From Bugula neritina (lineage: Eukaryota; Bryozoa; Gymnolaemata; Cheilostomatida; Bugulidae): a stretch of 64,000 nt of DNA. The stretch covers positions 25,653,628 to 25,717,627 of the forward strand of contig OZ037767.1 in the NCBI GenBank assembly GCA_964035545.1, read 5' to 3'. The notes beneath the pieces were generated by a model, which saw only the letters and a list, made by a program, of their open reading frames with translations, did no database searches and was not told the DNA's origin. This document shows positions 39,181 through 52,865 of the stretch, in pieces; position 1 is the stretch's first letter, and the number at the start of each line of letters is the position of its first letter. The position numbers and the translations under genes are program-made.

Positions 39181-40275
39181 ATGCTGGAAGAGCTAGCTTA
39201 CACTGCTTTGCACTATGACTATGTGGTAGTTGGTGGAGGGATTGCTGGGGTCACATGTCTAGAAACTGTAAGTCGAACTTGTTTCCTATACTTTTAGCTG
39301 GCCAATACAAAGATGACCAACTAGGGTATTAGTCTTTGCCAATATATTATAATTTCTGATTGGTCATATCAGGTTAAGGAATATTGTTCTCTTCTTGAAG
39401 TTTATAAAATATATGTTGAGTTTTTAACTTAAACTTATTTTGGCTCAGCTAGTCATAATTATCAGTAGCATTCCTAATAATTTTTAGGCTAGTTTTTCCA
39501 TACCCTCGGTTTTGTTCAGGCTATGGTTAATGGCCCATTATGCTGAATCGCATGAAATTGGTTTAATAATAGGTACTTTGTATAGAAAGCTCACAACTCC
39601 AATATGTGTATCTCCACTAGTATCATCTAAATTCTGTAGCAAATGCCCTACTTTTCTACAATTGCTATGAAAGCTACACTGGTTGAGAAACAAAACAATA
39701 AGATTTGCTGCAAACTAGTAGAAAATATCAACAATAAGCATTGTTAAGTTGTTCAGACTCTCGGTCTGTATCTATTTGGTTTACATTAAGTTTATAGAGC
39801 GCTTAGTTTTTGATGGCATCAAGTATGTAAAATATTGAGATATAATGTTTGCATTATTGTTTTAGTTGGCACAGCTATCTGCGTTCCAAGATGACATAAA
39901 AATTCTACTCATCAGTGAGTCAAATTTGATAAAGGCTTTAGTCAATTATCAGCAGGTTGGTACTTGGTACTTCTATGCTGTCAACTTCTCATGGAATAAA
40001 GATTTTACTCATGTTATGGTTTCTTGGAGTTGTGTGCCCTAAAAAACACATTTTATTGTACAATAATTATCATCATAATAGTGATGAGTTTGATAATGCC
40101 ATGTTGTTATGCAGATTGGTCATACTATGGAATCTATGGACGTCACTGAGCAAGACTATTGTACATTAACATCTAGATTTAGTAATGTAACTATACTCAA
40201 CTCCCGTGTGTTGCGTCTTGATACAGATAAAAAGGTAAGAGATGGTCTTCGGATTTGTGTTAGTATAATTTATTT

Positions 40276-40311
<36 letters not shown>

Positions 40312-43300
40312 AGTAGTTGAGGTAATTTTTATTTTGTAGAAAGGTGTATAATTTAACAAGGATTGAATCTGTAGGTTTTAGGCAATGAAAATTCATTGAT
40401 AAGCATGTAATTAGAGGCATTGCTTACATGAAAATAGTTATTAAAACGTTGGTTTTATTCTAAAACTGTATGCTTTTGCCTTATGAACCTTATTATATAA
40501 AATTATTATATCTACAGTCTGTAAACTGATGTGCAGTAACAATATAACTATTGTAATGACATCAGAATGAAATACACTTAAATATATTACTTGTTGTAAA
40601 ATTATGAGACATTGGGTTTATGCTGCTGATATCTTTGCAGCACATATATCTATCAGCGTGTGAAGATGTCTACTCTTATGGGAAACTTTGTGTAGCCACT
40701 GGTGCATCTCCCAAGGTATGATTTCTTCACATAATAGCTAAGAATCTTTTAATTTTGTAGTAATTTGTTTTTGCATCTAATTTTTTCATTATAAGTACTA
40801 CCAACATTTCTAAACCTTTTAGAATTTGCTGTTTTTTGAAAAAAAAATTAAAAAAATATAACTTTTTTTAGGTTTATAAAAATATTGTTTGTTTTTATAA
40901 TCTAGGATATAATTTCAGGGAGTTTTGTGTTGCTCTAATTTTATCTAGCAATAATGATGCTGAAATTAATTGCATCGTTTTTATGCAGTAACCTAAATTT
41001 TAATTACAATTATTTTATTATTTAATTATGATGTGATTGTATAATAAAAAAAATTATTTAAGTGAACTTCTATAAAGTTTATATCATTTCATTTCTCAAG
41101 AAATAAACTTGCTGAACAAATGTTTATATAAAAATAAGAAATATAAATATTTATACAATAAGTTTTAAGCTATACTGCATACCATTTTAATAATATTTTA
41201 CATTAAATTGGAGGCAGTATCTGAGTGACAATGAGCACGTGCTGGCTGTTAGAGATACGCAGAGTGTTCAGCAGTTCCAAGAAAAGCTGAAAGACTCAGA
41301 AAGAATTATCATTGTGGGCAACGGTGGCATTGCTACTGAACTTGTGTAAGCTCTAAATAATTAGAAAGATTATAGGACTAGAAATAGTATAGAATCAGAG
41401 AGTTCACATGTCTAGTCTTGATTGCCATAACAAATGTATACTGTATTTGTATTGCTTTTATAATTAATTGAAGTTAAAATAAATTGTATAAATTTAAGGT
41501 GTTATTTTATATTGTGAGTTCTATTAAAACAACTATGCAAGCATTTATATATATGAATAATATTCTTAATACACGTTTGTTATAATATTATACATATTGA
41601 TATTTTATTTTCTCTTTAGACCTTTGTTTATAAGATTTAATACTGAAAAAGTCAATTTTTGACCAAACTGTTGAAACAGACGTTTACCCCCTAGTAATTT
41701 TAAATACTTTATACTTTTCTAGAAACATATTGCATCATATTTTTGTCTAACCTGTAGGTATGAGGTGCAAGGGTGTGAAATCATCTGGTGTGTTAAAGAC
41801 AAGTCTATTTCTTCAGCATTTTTTGACGATTCTACAGCCCAGTTCTTTTTACCTCACCTGCAAGAGAGTAATTTACCTAAAGAAAAACAAGGAAAGACGA
41901 TATCTAGAAGATGGAAGTACACATCAGAACAATGTGTGTACTGAGTGTTTTTCCTTCTGTATTGCTTTCAAATTATTTTGGAATGTTCATATTGAAATGG
42001 CAGGTTTTCTATTAGTACCTTTCCTTGAATGATGTTGAGTAATAAAACTATTAAATATGGTTAGCTATATCCTGGTAGCAGTTGGGTACTATTCCAACGA
42101 GATCATTTCCAACAGCTTTATATACAGACACTCTGATTATCTACTTACCATGGAGTCTTGTGACCAATCTTTTTCTTATTGAATCATAGGCGCTGGTTCC
42201 AGTTCTGCCGCTGCTAAAGATTACAGTGGGAATGCTCTTGGTCCAGATTGGGCAATGTCATTCAGCCTGAAAGGTGCGTCAGAGGTAAGATAACTCTCAT
42301 TTTTATTTGTTACCTTATTTATTTTTAATTTTTTCAAGTGACAATCAGATTTCTTGGGGTGAGAAGATAAAGAATCTTCAATTTACTTCTTTTGACGTGC
42401 AACTAGCATTAATACTATCTACTGCAGGTTTTAAAGTCATTAGACAAAGTTCATGTAGAATACGGAGTTGAGATGGACACTTTACTCACACCCCATGATT
42501 TCTCAATGTTGAATAAAACTGAGGCTACATCTTCTAGTAAGTCTTGGCCGGTGTACATCAAACTGACCAATGGAAAAGTCTATGGAGCTGACCTTGTTCT
42601 CAATGCTACAGGAGTTACTCCATCCTGCAGTATTGAGTTCAAAGGTGAAAACCAGGTAAGAGTAATAATACTCACTCTCAGTTGTGTTATTATCACTCAC
42701 TCTATTATCAGTCACTCAGTTACTGTACTATTGGTTACTTTACTATCAGTCACTCTTAGTGACTCTAACATATATCACTTCTCTTTTATTTTATTTATCT
42801 AATCTATTTACTGTTCTTTCATTTTATAAGGTAGTCTATATATATTTTCAATTTCTTCGACCATCCATTGCTGTATAATTCCATGTCTAGCATGTTATAA
42901 TGAAGTGTTATCTTTAGATTGAGTTGGCTAAAGATATGGGTATTATCATAGACACGGAGATGAGGAGTAACATACCAGATGTCTATGCAGCTGGGGATGT
43001 AGTGAATACATCTAAGTGGACAGACACAGGGTACTGGTATCAAGTCAGTTGTCTCACCATGTTTTTTATTAAAATGAAGTTCCCCTATTGAATATTTAGC
43101 TAACTGCTAGAGAGAAAGATTTGAAATCTGATCAAATTTTGATTTTAATGAAATAATGAATATAACAAACATAAGTTTATGTTCAAATTGAGTGTTGACT
43201 CGAATTGCAATAACTTGGATATGCAATACTTTTAACTCCCAGTCTGATAGCCTGAGTGTCTTGCAGATGCGGCTATGGTCTCAGGCTAAGCAGATGGGTG

Positions 43301-44211
43301 CTTACGCTGCCAAGTGTATGCACAAACACACCAGTCAGTCCTCGATCTCTCCAGTGTCTCTCAGTTACACTCCACCCGTAGATATGGACATCTGCTTTGA
43401 ACTCTTCAGCCATGTAACACAGTTTTTTGGTTTCAAAGTAGGTTTCCTCTGTTATATATTTCAGTTTGAATTAAAATTTGGTTAATTAGGACGTCTTAGA
43501 CTACATTGTTGACTATAATGTAAGGGCGTCAGGGAGCTACTTTCATGAGCAGCAAATTTAGACTACAAAATTACTGATGCTAATATATTGTTTATTATGA
43601 GGTACTATTTTGTTACGGCACAAGTAGGGATTGTATTGCATATTCATTTATAAAACGTTAATCCTTTGCATGTAAAGACTAATAAATAATATCTTAGCAG
43701 AGTGAATATTGTGATCAAACTTTGCCATTTGTCCTGAATTTGATGTTACCCACTGTACACTCTTTGTTGCTCTCTATTTTGAAGGTGGTGCTGCTTGGCT
43801 TATACAACGGCCAGGGACTGCAGTCTTCTGAATATACCGTACACTTACGATACACTCCAGGTACTGTTTAATATATCCGATTGTGTATACACAACACTAT
43901 ATGTCTCTATGTTTCCCAATTTGATAAAGTTCCACATGCATTTTTTTATTAACTTTTCCATTTGTATTTTAATCACTTATTTGGGGTAACGTCGAGGTTT
44001 GAGAATGTTGTGTGAAGAATATAGAATATTTGTAGGTAAAGAGTACACAAGAGTGGTAGTACGAGACGGTTGTGTGGTAGGCGCAGTATTGATTGGTGAC
44101 ACTGATTTGGAGGAAACCTTTGAGAATCTAATATTGAATAAACTCTGCATATCACACATTGAGGACCAGCTGCTTGATCCTGATATTGATATAGAAGACT
44201 ATTTTGACTAG
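39181..44211 (+). CDS. PYROXD1: Pyridine nucleotide-disulfide oxidoreductase domain protein 1
   Basis: FAD-dependent NAD(P)H oxidoreductase, class I-like, without the usual CxxC redox pair. In vertebrates it protects a tRNA ligase complex from oxidation and is linked to muscle disease. The 12 exons are 39181-39267, 39866-39955, 40115-40234, 40641-40715, 41218-41345, 41758-41933, 42190-42284, 42428-42655, 42918-43043, 43267-43437, 43785-43860 and 44036-44211. They total 1548 nt, 515 aa (human 500), with all phases matching. Motifs are [10 protein letters not shown] (FAD, GxGxxG at 18-23), [10 protein letters not shown] (NAD, GxGxxA at 158-163) and DVYAAGD (second FAD contact, 354-360). The C-terminus [20 protein letters not shown] and DIDIEDYFD is diagnostic. 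The ATG at 39181 lies 16 nt after an acceptor (TTTCCCTGTAG). An upstream in-frame ATG at 39115 would have to read through that acceptor. A poly(A) signal is at 44426-44431. Confidence 0.96.
40278..40306. repeat. TTGA microsatellite
   Basis: About seven TTGA units in PYROXD1 intron 3, just after the exon 3 donor. Confidence 0.85.
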
Positions 44212-44250
44212 CTCTAGAACTCATAGGATACTATTTTGACTAGCTCTAGA
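44198..44250. repeat. 32-bp duplication over the PYROXD1 stop codon
   Basis: ACTATTTTGACTAGCTCTAG occurs at 44198 and again at 44230. The first copy holds the last codons (TATTTTGAC) and the TAG stop at 44209-44211. The second lies in the 3'UTR and repeats the same codons and stop. Confidence 0.9.
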
Positions 44251-44425
44251 CCTTGTAAAACCGTCTGTTAACTTATTGAAGATATATTTTATTTTTATAA
44301 TTCAAGTGAGTTTGTATTACCAAATATTTATACTGATATGATACTAGAGTTATAAATTTTTAAATGCAAATTAAATTTTATTTGTATTTAAAATAGTGAG
44401 TCACGTAGTGTTGTGTCAAGTTGCT

Positions 44426-44431
44426 AATAAA
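44426..44431 (+). terminator. Poly(A) signal of PYROXD1
   Basis: AATAAA, 215 nt after the PYROXD1 stop codon. Confidence 0.6.
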
Positions 44432-46127
44432 GATAATTTTCTTTATTGTCCTTTTTTATTCAATGAGTTCAAATGGCTACTAAATATTATGTAATAGAAA
44501 GCCAATTGCTTTATTTTGTTACTTGAACATAAGATCAAAGGGTTATAGTATGTTACCTTGCATATTATGTTCTGCATTACAATGCATGTTATGGTTATTT
44601 ATAGTTATCATAATTATAGGGAAATTGAAACCTTGTGTTGTAGCTTTTTTCATTTTTATTCATGGAATGATAAATATTTGTGCTAAGTTGCCCAATCTTG
44701 CCACATTACTATAAGAGTGCATTCAAGTAATAAAATCCATACCTATCACATAATATTTACTTGTTTAAAATGGTATGCTTTTATGTGAAACTGTTGCAGT
44801 ATGGTTTGGGATTACATAACATTATTAGATGTAATATATCTGAGAGTGTAACAGACCAATTGTACTATATAGCTTTCGTGGGTTTGGCGATGCCCTAACG
44901 TAGCAATTTCATGCTTTACTGCTGCTGCATTAAAACTTTGTTACAGAAACAAGTGATCCGTGTAGAATACAGAAAATAGTAATTTATATGTGCCATAAAT
45001 TTATAGATAGTAATGTAGACTGCCTCCATGCTATTAAGTATTAGAATTGCACTTTTATTGATAGTATCGTAGTTGGTTTTTTTGTTTCATATCCTTCATT
45101 ATTATACAATCTGTTAGATTAATCTTTATCAATAAGATTTTATATGGTAATAAAAATCCATTCAACTAAATGTATACACATATAACGTGAACGTATTATA
45201 TAAACGCATGTGTTCATACTTTAAAATTGCATCTAAAAACAATTTAAACCTTAAAACCTTTAATGCAGTTTCCTTCTCATTTGTTTTCCATCTCTCAATT
45301 CTTTCAGCAATCTCTTTTTGCAGTCTCTAAAAAAAACTCCCCCTCACTCTTTCTCAACAATATATCATAATACCATGTGAGCGGGTCTCTGTAATCATTG
45401 GTATAACTTGCTTTTATAGACAGTATGTGCAAACATTTCAGCTTTTGAAGAGTACAAATCTTAGAGAAACTTCGTACCATGGCTGAAATTTTTGTTTTAT
45501 GCATTGCATTCCAAACTCTCACACCTACTTAATTGTAATAATCTTAAGCTAAGCAAGGATTTACTCAATCCATCACAAAATCTAACAACCTTTCAGCTAA
45601 TGATATTTGCAATCAATATAGCAAAATACCAATGTAATTAGGATATAATTACATTATGTTCATTCTGAATTTTTGGAGTTACACCACTTTAAAATATACA
45701 TGCTAAGTTCATAATACTCTACAGTATACAGCAAAGGTGGGCAACCTTTTGAGCTATTTGAGAAATTGTGAATGCTGTAAAGTATCACAAAAGTAATTAG
45801 CTTACAATTATTAGTTTTTTAATAAGGACTGCATAATATATTTTTTATAATTTTGAAACTGCCAATAACTTGCAACTATGCAATTTTTAGCTCTACGTTG
45901 TGTGATGGTGAAGGAAATAACATGCCAAGAGCAAATTTGAACCAGGTTATAACATGTGATCAATTTAGCAACGTAGGTCCTGTTTTCAATTATTACAAAA
46001 CAATTACTCAAACAATCAAAATCAAGATTTTAATGCAGAAATAAACTCCTGCATGCCAGTCTGCTTATGAAAGAAAAAACTGTAATTTGAACTATTTGTA
46101 ACTCATTATATGTTAGATATTATCATA

Positions 46128-46208
46128 TAACTATATATTATATAATATTATACAACTATATAAAATACTATATAACTATATATACTATTATATAACTATA
46201 TATAATAG
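46128..46208. repeat. TATA-rich microsatellite
   Basis: Degenerate TATATAACTA units over about 80 bp. Confidence 0.8.
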
Positions 46209-49200
46209 TGCTACAATGAAATTGGAAGCAAATTGAGACAAATGAGTTAATCAATAAATATGCAATAAAAATGGATGCCTGTCAAGGTCACCGAACTTAT
46301 TTTATACCAGAGTCATCAAGCAACTACAGATAATCACTGTAACATTACAATAAAATGATATACAATATCAATAAAACAGATAAGACTAGCGGTTGCCAAC
46401 ATCTTAAAACTATGCATATAACCAGCAACAGCTGTTGTACTCATTCATTTACCCATGTGCACAAGGAAAAGCTGTTGTCTAACATCATTTAGACAGTTAT
46501 TCTGCTTCTATTCTTGTAAGCAAGTATATTCTATTATAAAGTTAATCTATATTAATTTGTTAAGTAATTTGATTTATTATTTCTCACTGGAGAGGTTTAA
46601 GGTGGGTGAACTAACTAGTAGTGATTAAATGCCTTCTCTTTAGGGATCCTAAGTAAGTAATTTATAATATAATATCTAAGCAACAATCAACTCCGCTCTA
46701 TAAGCCTTCTAATTTCATTCATTCGGACTAGAAGTTTAGTAACTGCAAAGTACAGTTCATTTGATCTCCTCTGTCACAGTTAATAGCCATACTTTCATTG
46801 GACTTAAAATTCCTGCCCATGGTTAGTATAACGTTACTTAATAAAAGAGTTATTATGTCAAATATATGCACTCTTGGAATATAAAGTTACACTGCAAAGC
46901 ATGCAGTTATAGAGGCATTTAGGTGCAGTAAATTTAGTAAGGAATTAGGTTTGGGGCGTGGCTAAAATTCCCATAAGATGGTTATAGCTTCTTTTGCTTC
47001 ATTTCTCATTTGGAACACTGGTTTTTCTAAATGTTTCTATTACTGCACATTAAAGCATGGCTACAATGAATTACTTGAACATCAGAATAGCTGCCGTGCT
47101 GTATTTTACTTGTTATCTTTTATGTTGTCATTCAGCTGACAAAATATTAAAGATATTGTGTATTAGATAATCTAACCTCTAGCTTAGTGTGTCACAGATC
47201 TTATAGATCTTGTCTGTGATAAGAAAGATTTCTGTAATTATTATCAAATCTAATATGAAATGCTGCCAATAAAGCACTTTAACTAAAGATTGTTGGGCAT
47301 GTAAAAGCAGCTTGCTACTCAAGAGCTTACTAATGTTTCTTATAAGTTATGGGATTATATAAGCATGGCCAAGCATTTTAAAATGTGTTATTCCATAATA
47401 TATAAGCGAGGAGTTCTAAAATACTCAAAACACAAATTTTATAATTTTATCAGTAAAAAATTGCAAAAAGTTTCATTAGTTTCAGTAGATAGAACCTGGG
47501 AGACATTTGGTAGATTAACGGCTGCTGAATTTTGTAAACAACAACAACTTGTTTGAATATGCTTTTGTTTGTGCCTTAGCTTGGTATGAAGACATGATTT
47601 TATTTTATTGTAAATTAAACACTTACTCACAGCTGAATGCCTGCTGTTATTCTGCCTGTGTAAAGACTCCTTCATAAGCTGCATTCTCAACCTTCTAAGC
47701 CTACATCTACCCCATGTCATTTAAATTACCACTAATTAGTATATTTGATTAATTGGCAGTTGTTGATATATTTTAATATATCAATATACTATTATTGAAT
47801 GATTTAGATTTGAAACTGCTGAGCTTTCATCAGTTTTCTTTTAGCTGTGAATTTATCGAGATTTTGAACCTCTTAGACAAAACTGCTGCAATCCCTACAA
47901 CTATAACCCAAACTTTATAACTCCTCCATCATATAACTTCAAAAGCTTTCAGTCTAAAATATCTCATATAGCTAATAAATTACATTAATTATGACTGCAA
48001 CAGCCACTTGCTAAAACATGTCCACAGACATGTTTCAGTCACTTGCTATAACATATTGGAGTTACTAGAGTCACCAGAGAGAACGATTACAATGATGAAT
48101 GTCATTTCAGTGAAAGTTTATTATAGTTGAGTAGCCTGTATTTCTTTAAGTCGCTATGAACACCTAAATACTGCTTATAGTCTTAGTTCCTTTAGATAGA
48201 ATTAGTGCAGCAAGTTTTAATGTGAAATTCAGTAGTTTGTTATGCTTAACTAAAGTCTAAGTCTCAAAGGTAGGTGCAGTAATATAGAAATTGAAAAAAG
48301 TTTGTGTTCTAGATTAGAAATGTAGCAAAAAAGTTATGTTCTCATAAGAATTTCAACCCGCATCGTAAACCAAAATTTATCAAGAAAACTAAAAAACTTA
48401 AGCTATCAAAATTTTTCCACTAAAGGAAGTCTCAGTAGTTGACGGCAGATCTCTACTAATATGAAAGCTGTCACATGTTGGTAACAGCCCCAAGTTGTTT
48501 TACTTTTTTGCTAGAATTTCAAATCCTTTATTTTGTTTCATTTCTCTATTAGAATTATAATGTACTAATGGGTTATAGCTAATGATTAATAACTAAAGCT
48601 TACATTGTAGATAATCAATAACAAGTACTTCATAGTTATAAAATAATCAATAAATTATATTAGTGAGGCTGAGACAGCAGCTTCTGGCAGCAAAGTATAG
48701 GTAGATGTCATGAGTAGCTGCTGACCCATATGCAAGAGGTCAAAGTTGAGATGTGCTATGAGCAGCAATCCTTGCACAACATAATTTAATTTCTTGATCT
48801 AAACATTTTAAATTTTGCATGTACATCATTACCAAAAGTTTGATTTCATGCTTAGTTGTGAATATTTTCAGAGGCCTGAAGGTTGCAGTCACTTTATAGT
48901 ATTTTATATATAATTTCATCAAAGCTTCTTGTAAATAAAACTATGTTATAGTACATGATCGATTCTTTATTTCCTTTTAAATTCGGTTCTGCACAGAAAA
49001 ACTATGGGGAGTTGTCTGCTTTGGGCCATTTAGTTCCAGGTGACAGTTATTGACACATATTGCATTTAAGTTTTGACTCAGCATTTCAAACTTAGAGTTG
49101 CTTTGCTTTTTCTGCTAGACTTCAAGTCTTGCTTTAAATTGAAATTAAAATAATAGAATTATATGGTTTTATTTTAAGGCAGTGTTATAAGAAAGTAATT

Positions 49201-50311
49201 ATTATTTTAGGTAATCTCATGCTATTGATATAAAGTTGAGTAAACAAGTAAACAAGTTTCTTCAAAATATGTTTGAGTTTTTAAAGTTGTTTTTAAAGCA
49301 CTAAAATGATTTTATTTTATGCTGAGCTAAACTTCAAAAGACTTGCATCTCCAACTAAAAGCTGCTTGATAATTTATTCAAGAACATCCCTTCCTAATAA
49401 ACTACAATGTTCTTGGCTTATGTACATTATAGTAGCACAATATATTTTGATTGACTGAAGTTGAGTTTTGAATTGTGTTTGCTATAAACATAAACTAGTT
49501 GTACTGCTTCAAACTAGCTGACTATAGATGACTGTGAATTGTCTCAATCATTTTTTCTGGATGATTGCTTTAACAGTGTAGCTGCTACTTGATTGTATTT
49601 ATCTGATAAGCGTATAGCATGTTGAATTAGTTATTGTCTATGTCATCTGGTGTTATTGTATAACAGTGTTACGGTGTCAATCATTTTGTTGGTCGTTACT
49701 ATTGTTCACAGCTGGTGTTTATTATTGCGTAGTGATTGCTGGTTGTACTAAACTTGATTTACTGTTTGTTTCTAAATCTTAGGTATGCAAATGGTATCGA
49801 TTGGAACACTTGTTTTGATCTCTATTAATACTTCCTAATAATTAGTATTAGCTTGCTGTGAAAGAGTAGGAGTGATTACGTCTGCACTCGTCAATGCAGA
49901 TACAACAAGGTAAGTTATTATTATAATTATTATTATACTTATAGTAATAGAGTGGCAAGTTTAGTCAACAGGTGAAAGTATCTTCTACTGAGTGTATCTT
50001 ACAACTCACCAATTTATTATGTATCTAAACTTTTCATTTTTCTATACGCTGTAGAGATACTAAAAGTAGATGTATTTAAACCTTTCTATAGCATCTTTAG
50101 ACTATAAGTATAAACTAAAGAGCATAGACTATGGTCTCTGCTGATACTCTATAGTCATAGTCTATAGAGTATTGTCTAGAGTCTAGACTTTTAGTATATT
50201 GTTTATAGTCTATACTGGGTCTGGTTGATGCATATATGAATTACATTGGTGAATCTTTTGCCTAATGAAAATCTTGATATGCAAGTCTAGTTGTAGCTTT
50301 AGGGTATAATT

Positions 50312-50355
<44 letters not shown>
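50312..50355. repeat. TCTG microsatellite, 11 units
   Basis: Uninterrupted TCTG repeats. Confidence 0.97.
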
Positions 50356-52737
50356 ATAACTAATCAGTGTAGAAATTATGTAGCTCTTGTCATGGAGCCA
50401 CAAAATTCTCTTTAGTTGGCTAAAATGCAACTTTTCAGCTGCAGACAAAAATATGACATACATAAACAGTAACACGAGCAATTTAAGTTGCTTTTTAGAC
50501 ATGGTTGATAGGTATAATATGCCGGATAATAATATATAATAAAATATTTTGTGTTTCTAGACTACCGATATTAAAGAGTGCAGGGTTGCAGTTTCTTTTA
50601 CATAATAACCATAATCTTAGGGTATATTCATTGTATAAGAAGTTGTCAGCTTGCAAAGTAAAACAATCAAATTTTAAAACCAATTGTCAAACCAAAAAAG
50701 TATAAAACCACACTAAGCAAAAGTCTAAATCTTCACACTTGAATATAGCATTTCGTTTCTAGTTTCCTGTTGAAGCACAGGCTACACATGTGGAATATAC
50801 TCTTCATTCTGAAATAATGCTTGCAGATATGTTTCAATGTGCAACCAAAACCCTTGTGATAATAGCCAATTTTTTTTAAAAAAAGATGTGCTTTTTTATC
50901 AAGTTGTTTTTCGTGCAGTTTGCAACTTTTTGAGCAGTTGTGGGTATGTTAAAGGTTGCATACCCCTGGGTGTAAAATCATCTGATATGTTTTCAACTAG
51001 AAAAATCTGTGGGTAGACTTGCTGACCCTAAGTTATTACGGTGAACTTCAGCTTAAAATGTGACAACTTATTCTCTTCCCCCAGAGAGGTTCCTATTCAA
51101 TATTGTTTTTAGTTCCCAATAGCTATTACAATGGTTAATAAGATGGGAATAATCTATTATGTATGCTTTGTAAATACTTATATAAATAAAACTGTGTGGT
51201 GGATGTACTGAAACATAGCAGCTCATGCCAATTGTAACTCATAATTATAGCAGACGTCAAGTGCTTCAAATGGGTTTTTCATTCAATGCATGGAGGACAA
51301 TCGAGCGAAACCACAACATGGGAACTCACGGCTTCTCATTGATGTAATCCTTACCATGGATCCATGAATCCATTTGGTGCATTGAGCTGTAGTTTATAAT
51401 CAATTACTTCACTCCTATATAATGGAGCTGTAAGTTAACTGTAGAAAGACCAGTAATAGTTACTGACTACAGTCACTACTCTCAGCCACTACTGTCTATT
51501 CCACACTCGGATGGGTCGACTGGTGATAAAAAGATCTTATCAGCTAGCTTATTGTTATACAAATGTAACTCAAGGCCACTAGCAACCGTAGCAGTAGCTG
51601 TACTAACTTGTCTTACTACTAGTTTAACAGTTATTTCAAGTGTTAATTCATTACTTATAGTTGATAAATAAATAATATGACTCATTTATGATTAATTGAT
51701 TACATCCTTGGTGGCAATTTCTTTATAATTGATTAAAAACAACAAATATTCAAGATGGAGTTGGTGTGATAAAAATAAAGTTCTAGTTTTATGTCGTCTA
51801 GAAAACTGCTAAAACAATCATTTTTGTCAAGTTTGTAAGAAAAAGCAATTTCTATAATATCATTGATTGTATTCCAGTTTTCTCAAAGCTGCTATGTTAT
51901 AGCTGATGTAGCCATTAGACAACAAAGCTTAGTTTCAGTAGATATCGTAGCTAATTATTCGGTTTTTAGTTTTTAGCAAGAAGTAAGTGTTGGAACAAGT
52001 AAAATCTTCAGGAAGTTGGCAGGTTGTCACGTGATACATGTGTACTCAAACCCTGGGCAGCATGTGAATAATAATCATTTATCTTGTAAAGTATTACATA
52101 ACTTGATCTACTGAAGTATATTAAACTGACTCAAACATTTCAGGAAGGCAGCACGCAGCTATTGAACTCTCAAAATAGACAAGATGTCCCAACTGTTGCC
52201 ATCAGCTAGTAGTTGACCAATAAAATAGGAATTTATACTATTAGCTGAAGCTATGCATAGAATGAAGGAAACACTGTGCTTCTAATTTATTTGATTTAAT
52301 GCTTTGCAGATCGTGTGGTTAGAAAATGATTAGTGAAGCAATCTTTATAAAAATTACATCCCCCATTACTTTGATTTAACAAAAATTGTAACTCTTTTTC
52401 TATCGAGCGGCCATATTCAATAGCAGTGAATTGCTAACATTTAGTTGCGTTGCATGGAAAAAACTAAATAGTTCTTACAGCAAAATAATTACAGTGAGGT
52501 TGGTTTAGTTAATACTTGCGACATGCTTTTAATATCAAACCCAGATTATTTCTTGCTTTCATCTCCTAAACTATTTTCTGTGATTATTTCTGTTACCATT
52601 TCATGCTCTATGTGTTTCAAACTATGTTAAAGCTTCAAGTAAGCGCTAGGGAGACTGAAAACCTTGAGTGATGCTAATTCATGCTAAAGCATGATAGAGC
52701 ATATAATGAACACATTTAACAGAGCACCTGCAAGAAA

Positions 52738-52865
52738 TGTTCATAGACAAACAGAAAACACCATGTTACTGTTCATAGACAAATACATAACACAATGTTA
52801 CTGTTCATAGACAAATACATAACACCATATTACTGTTCATAGACAAATACACAACACGATGTTAC
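52738..52865. repeat. 32-bp tandem repeat, 4 units
   Basis: Four adjacent 32-bp units beginning TGTTCATAGACAAATACATA at 52738, 52770, 52802 and 52834. The first is the most diverged. Confidence 0.93.

Noticed and set aside
45304-45522. 72-codon minus-strand frame near an acceptor-like TTTCAG
   Set aside because: No recognisable family, and the adjacent basic, helix-like frame is shifted. Possibly an old element, but unsupported.
51482-51685. 67-codon minus-strand frame in the 10-kb gap
   Set aside because: No signal peptide, domain or neighbouring exon; likely chance in AT-rich DNA.
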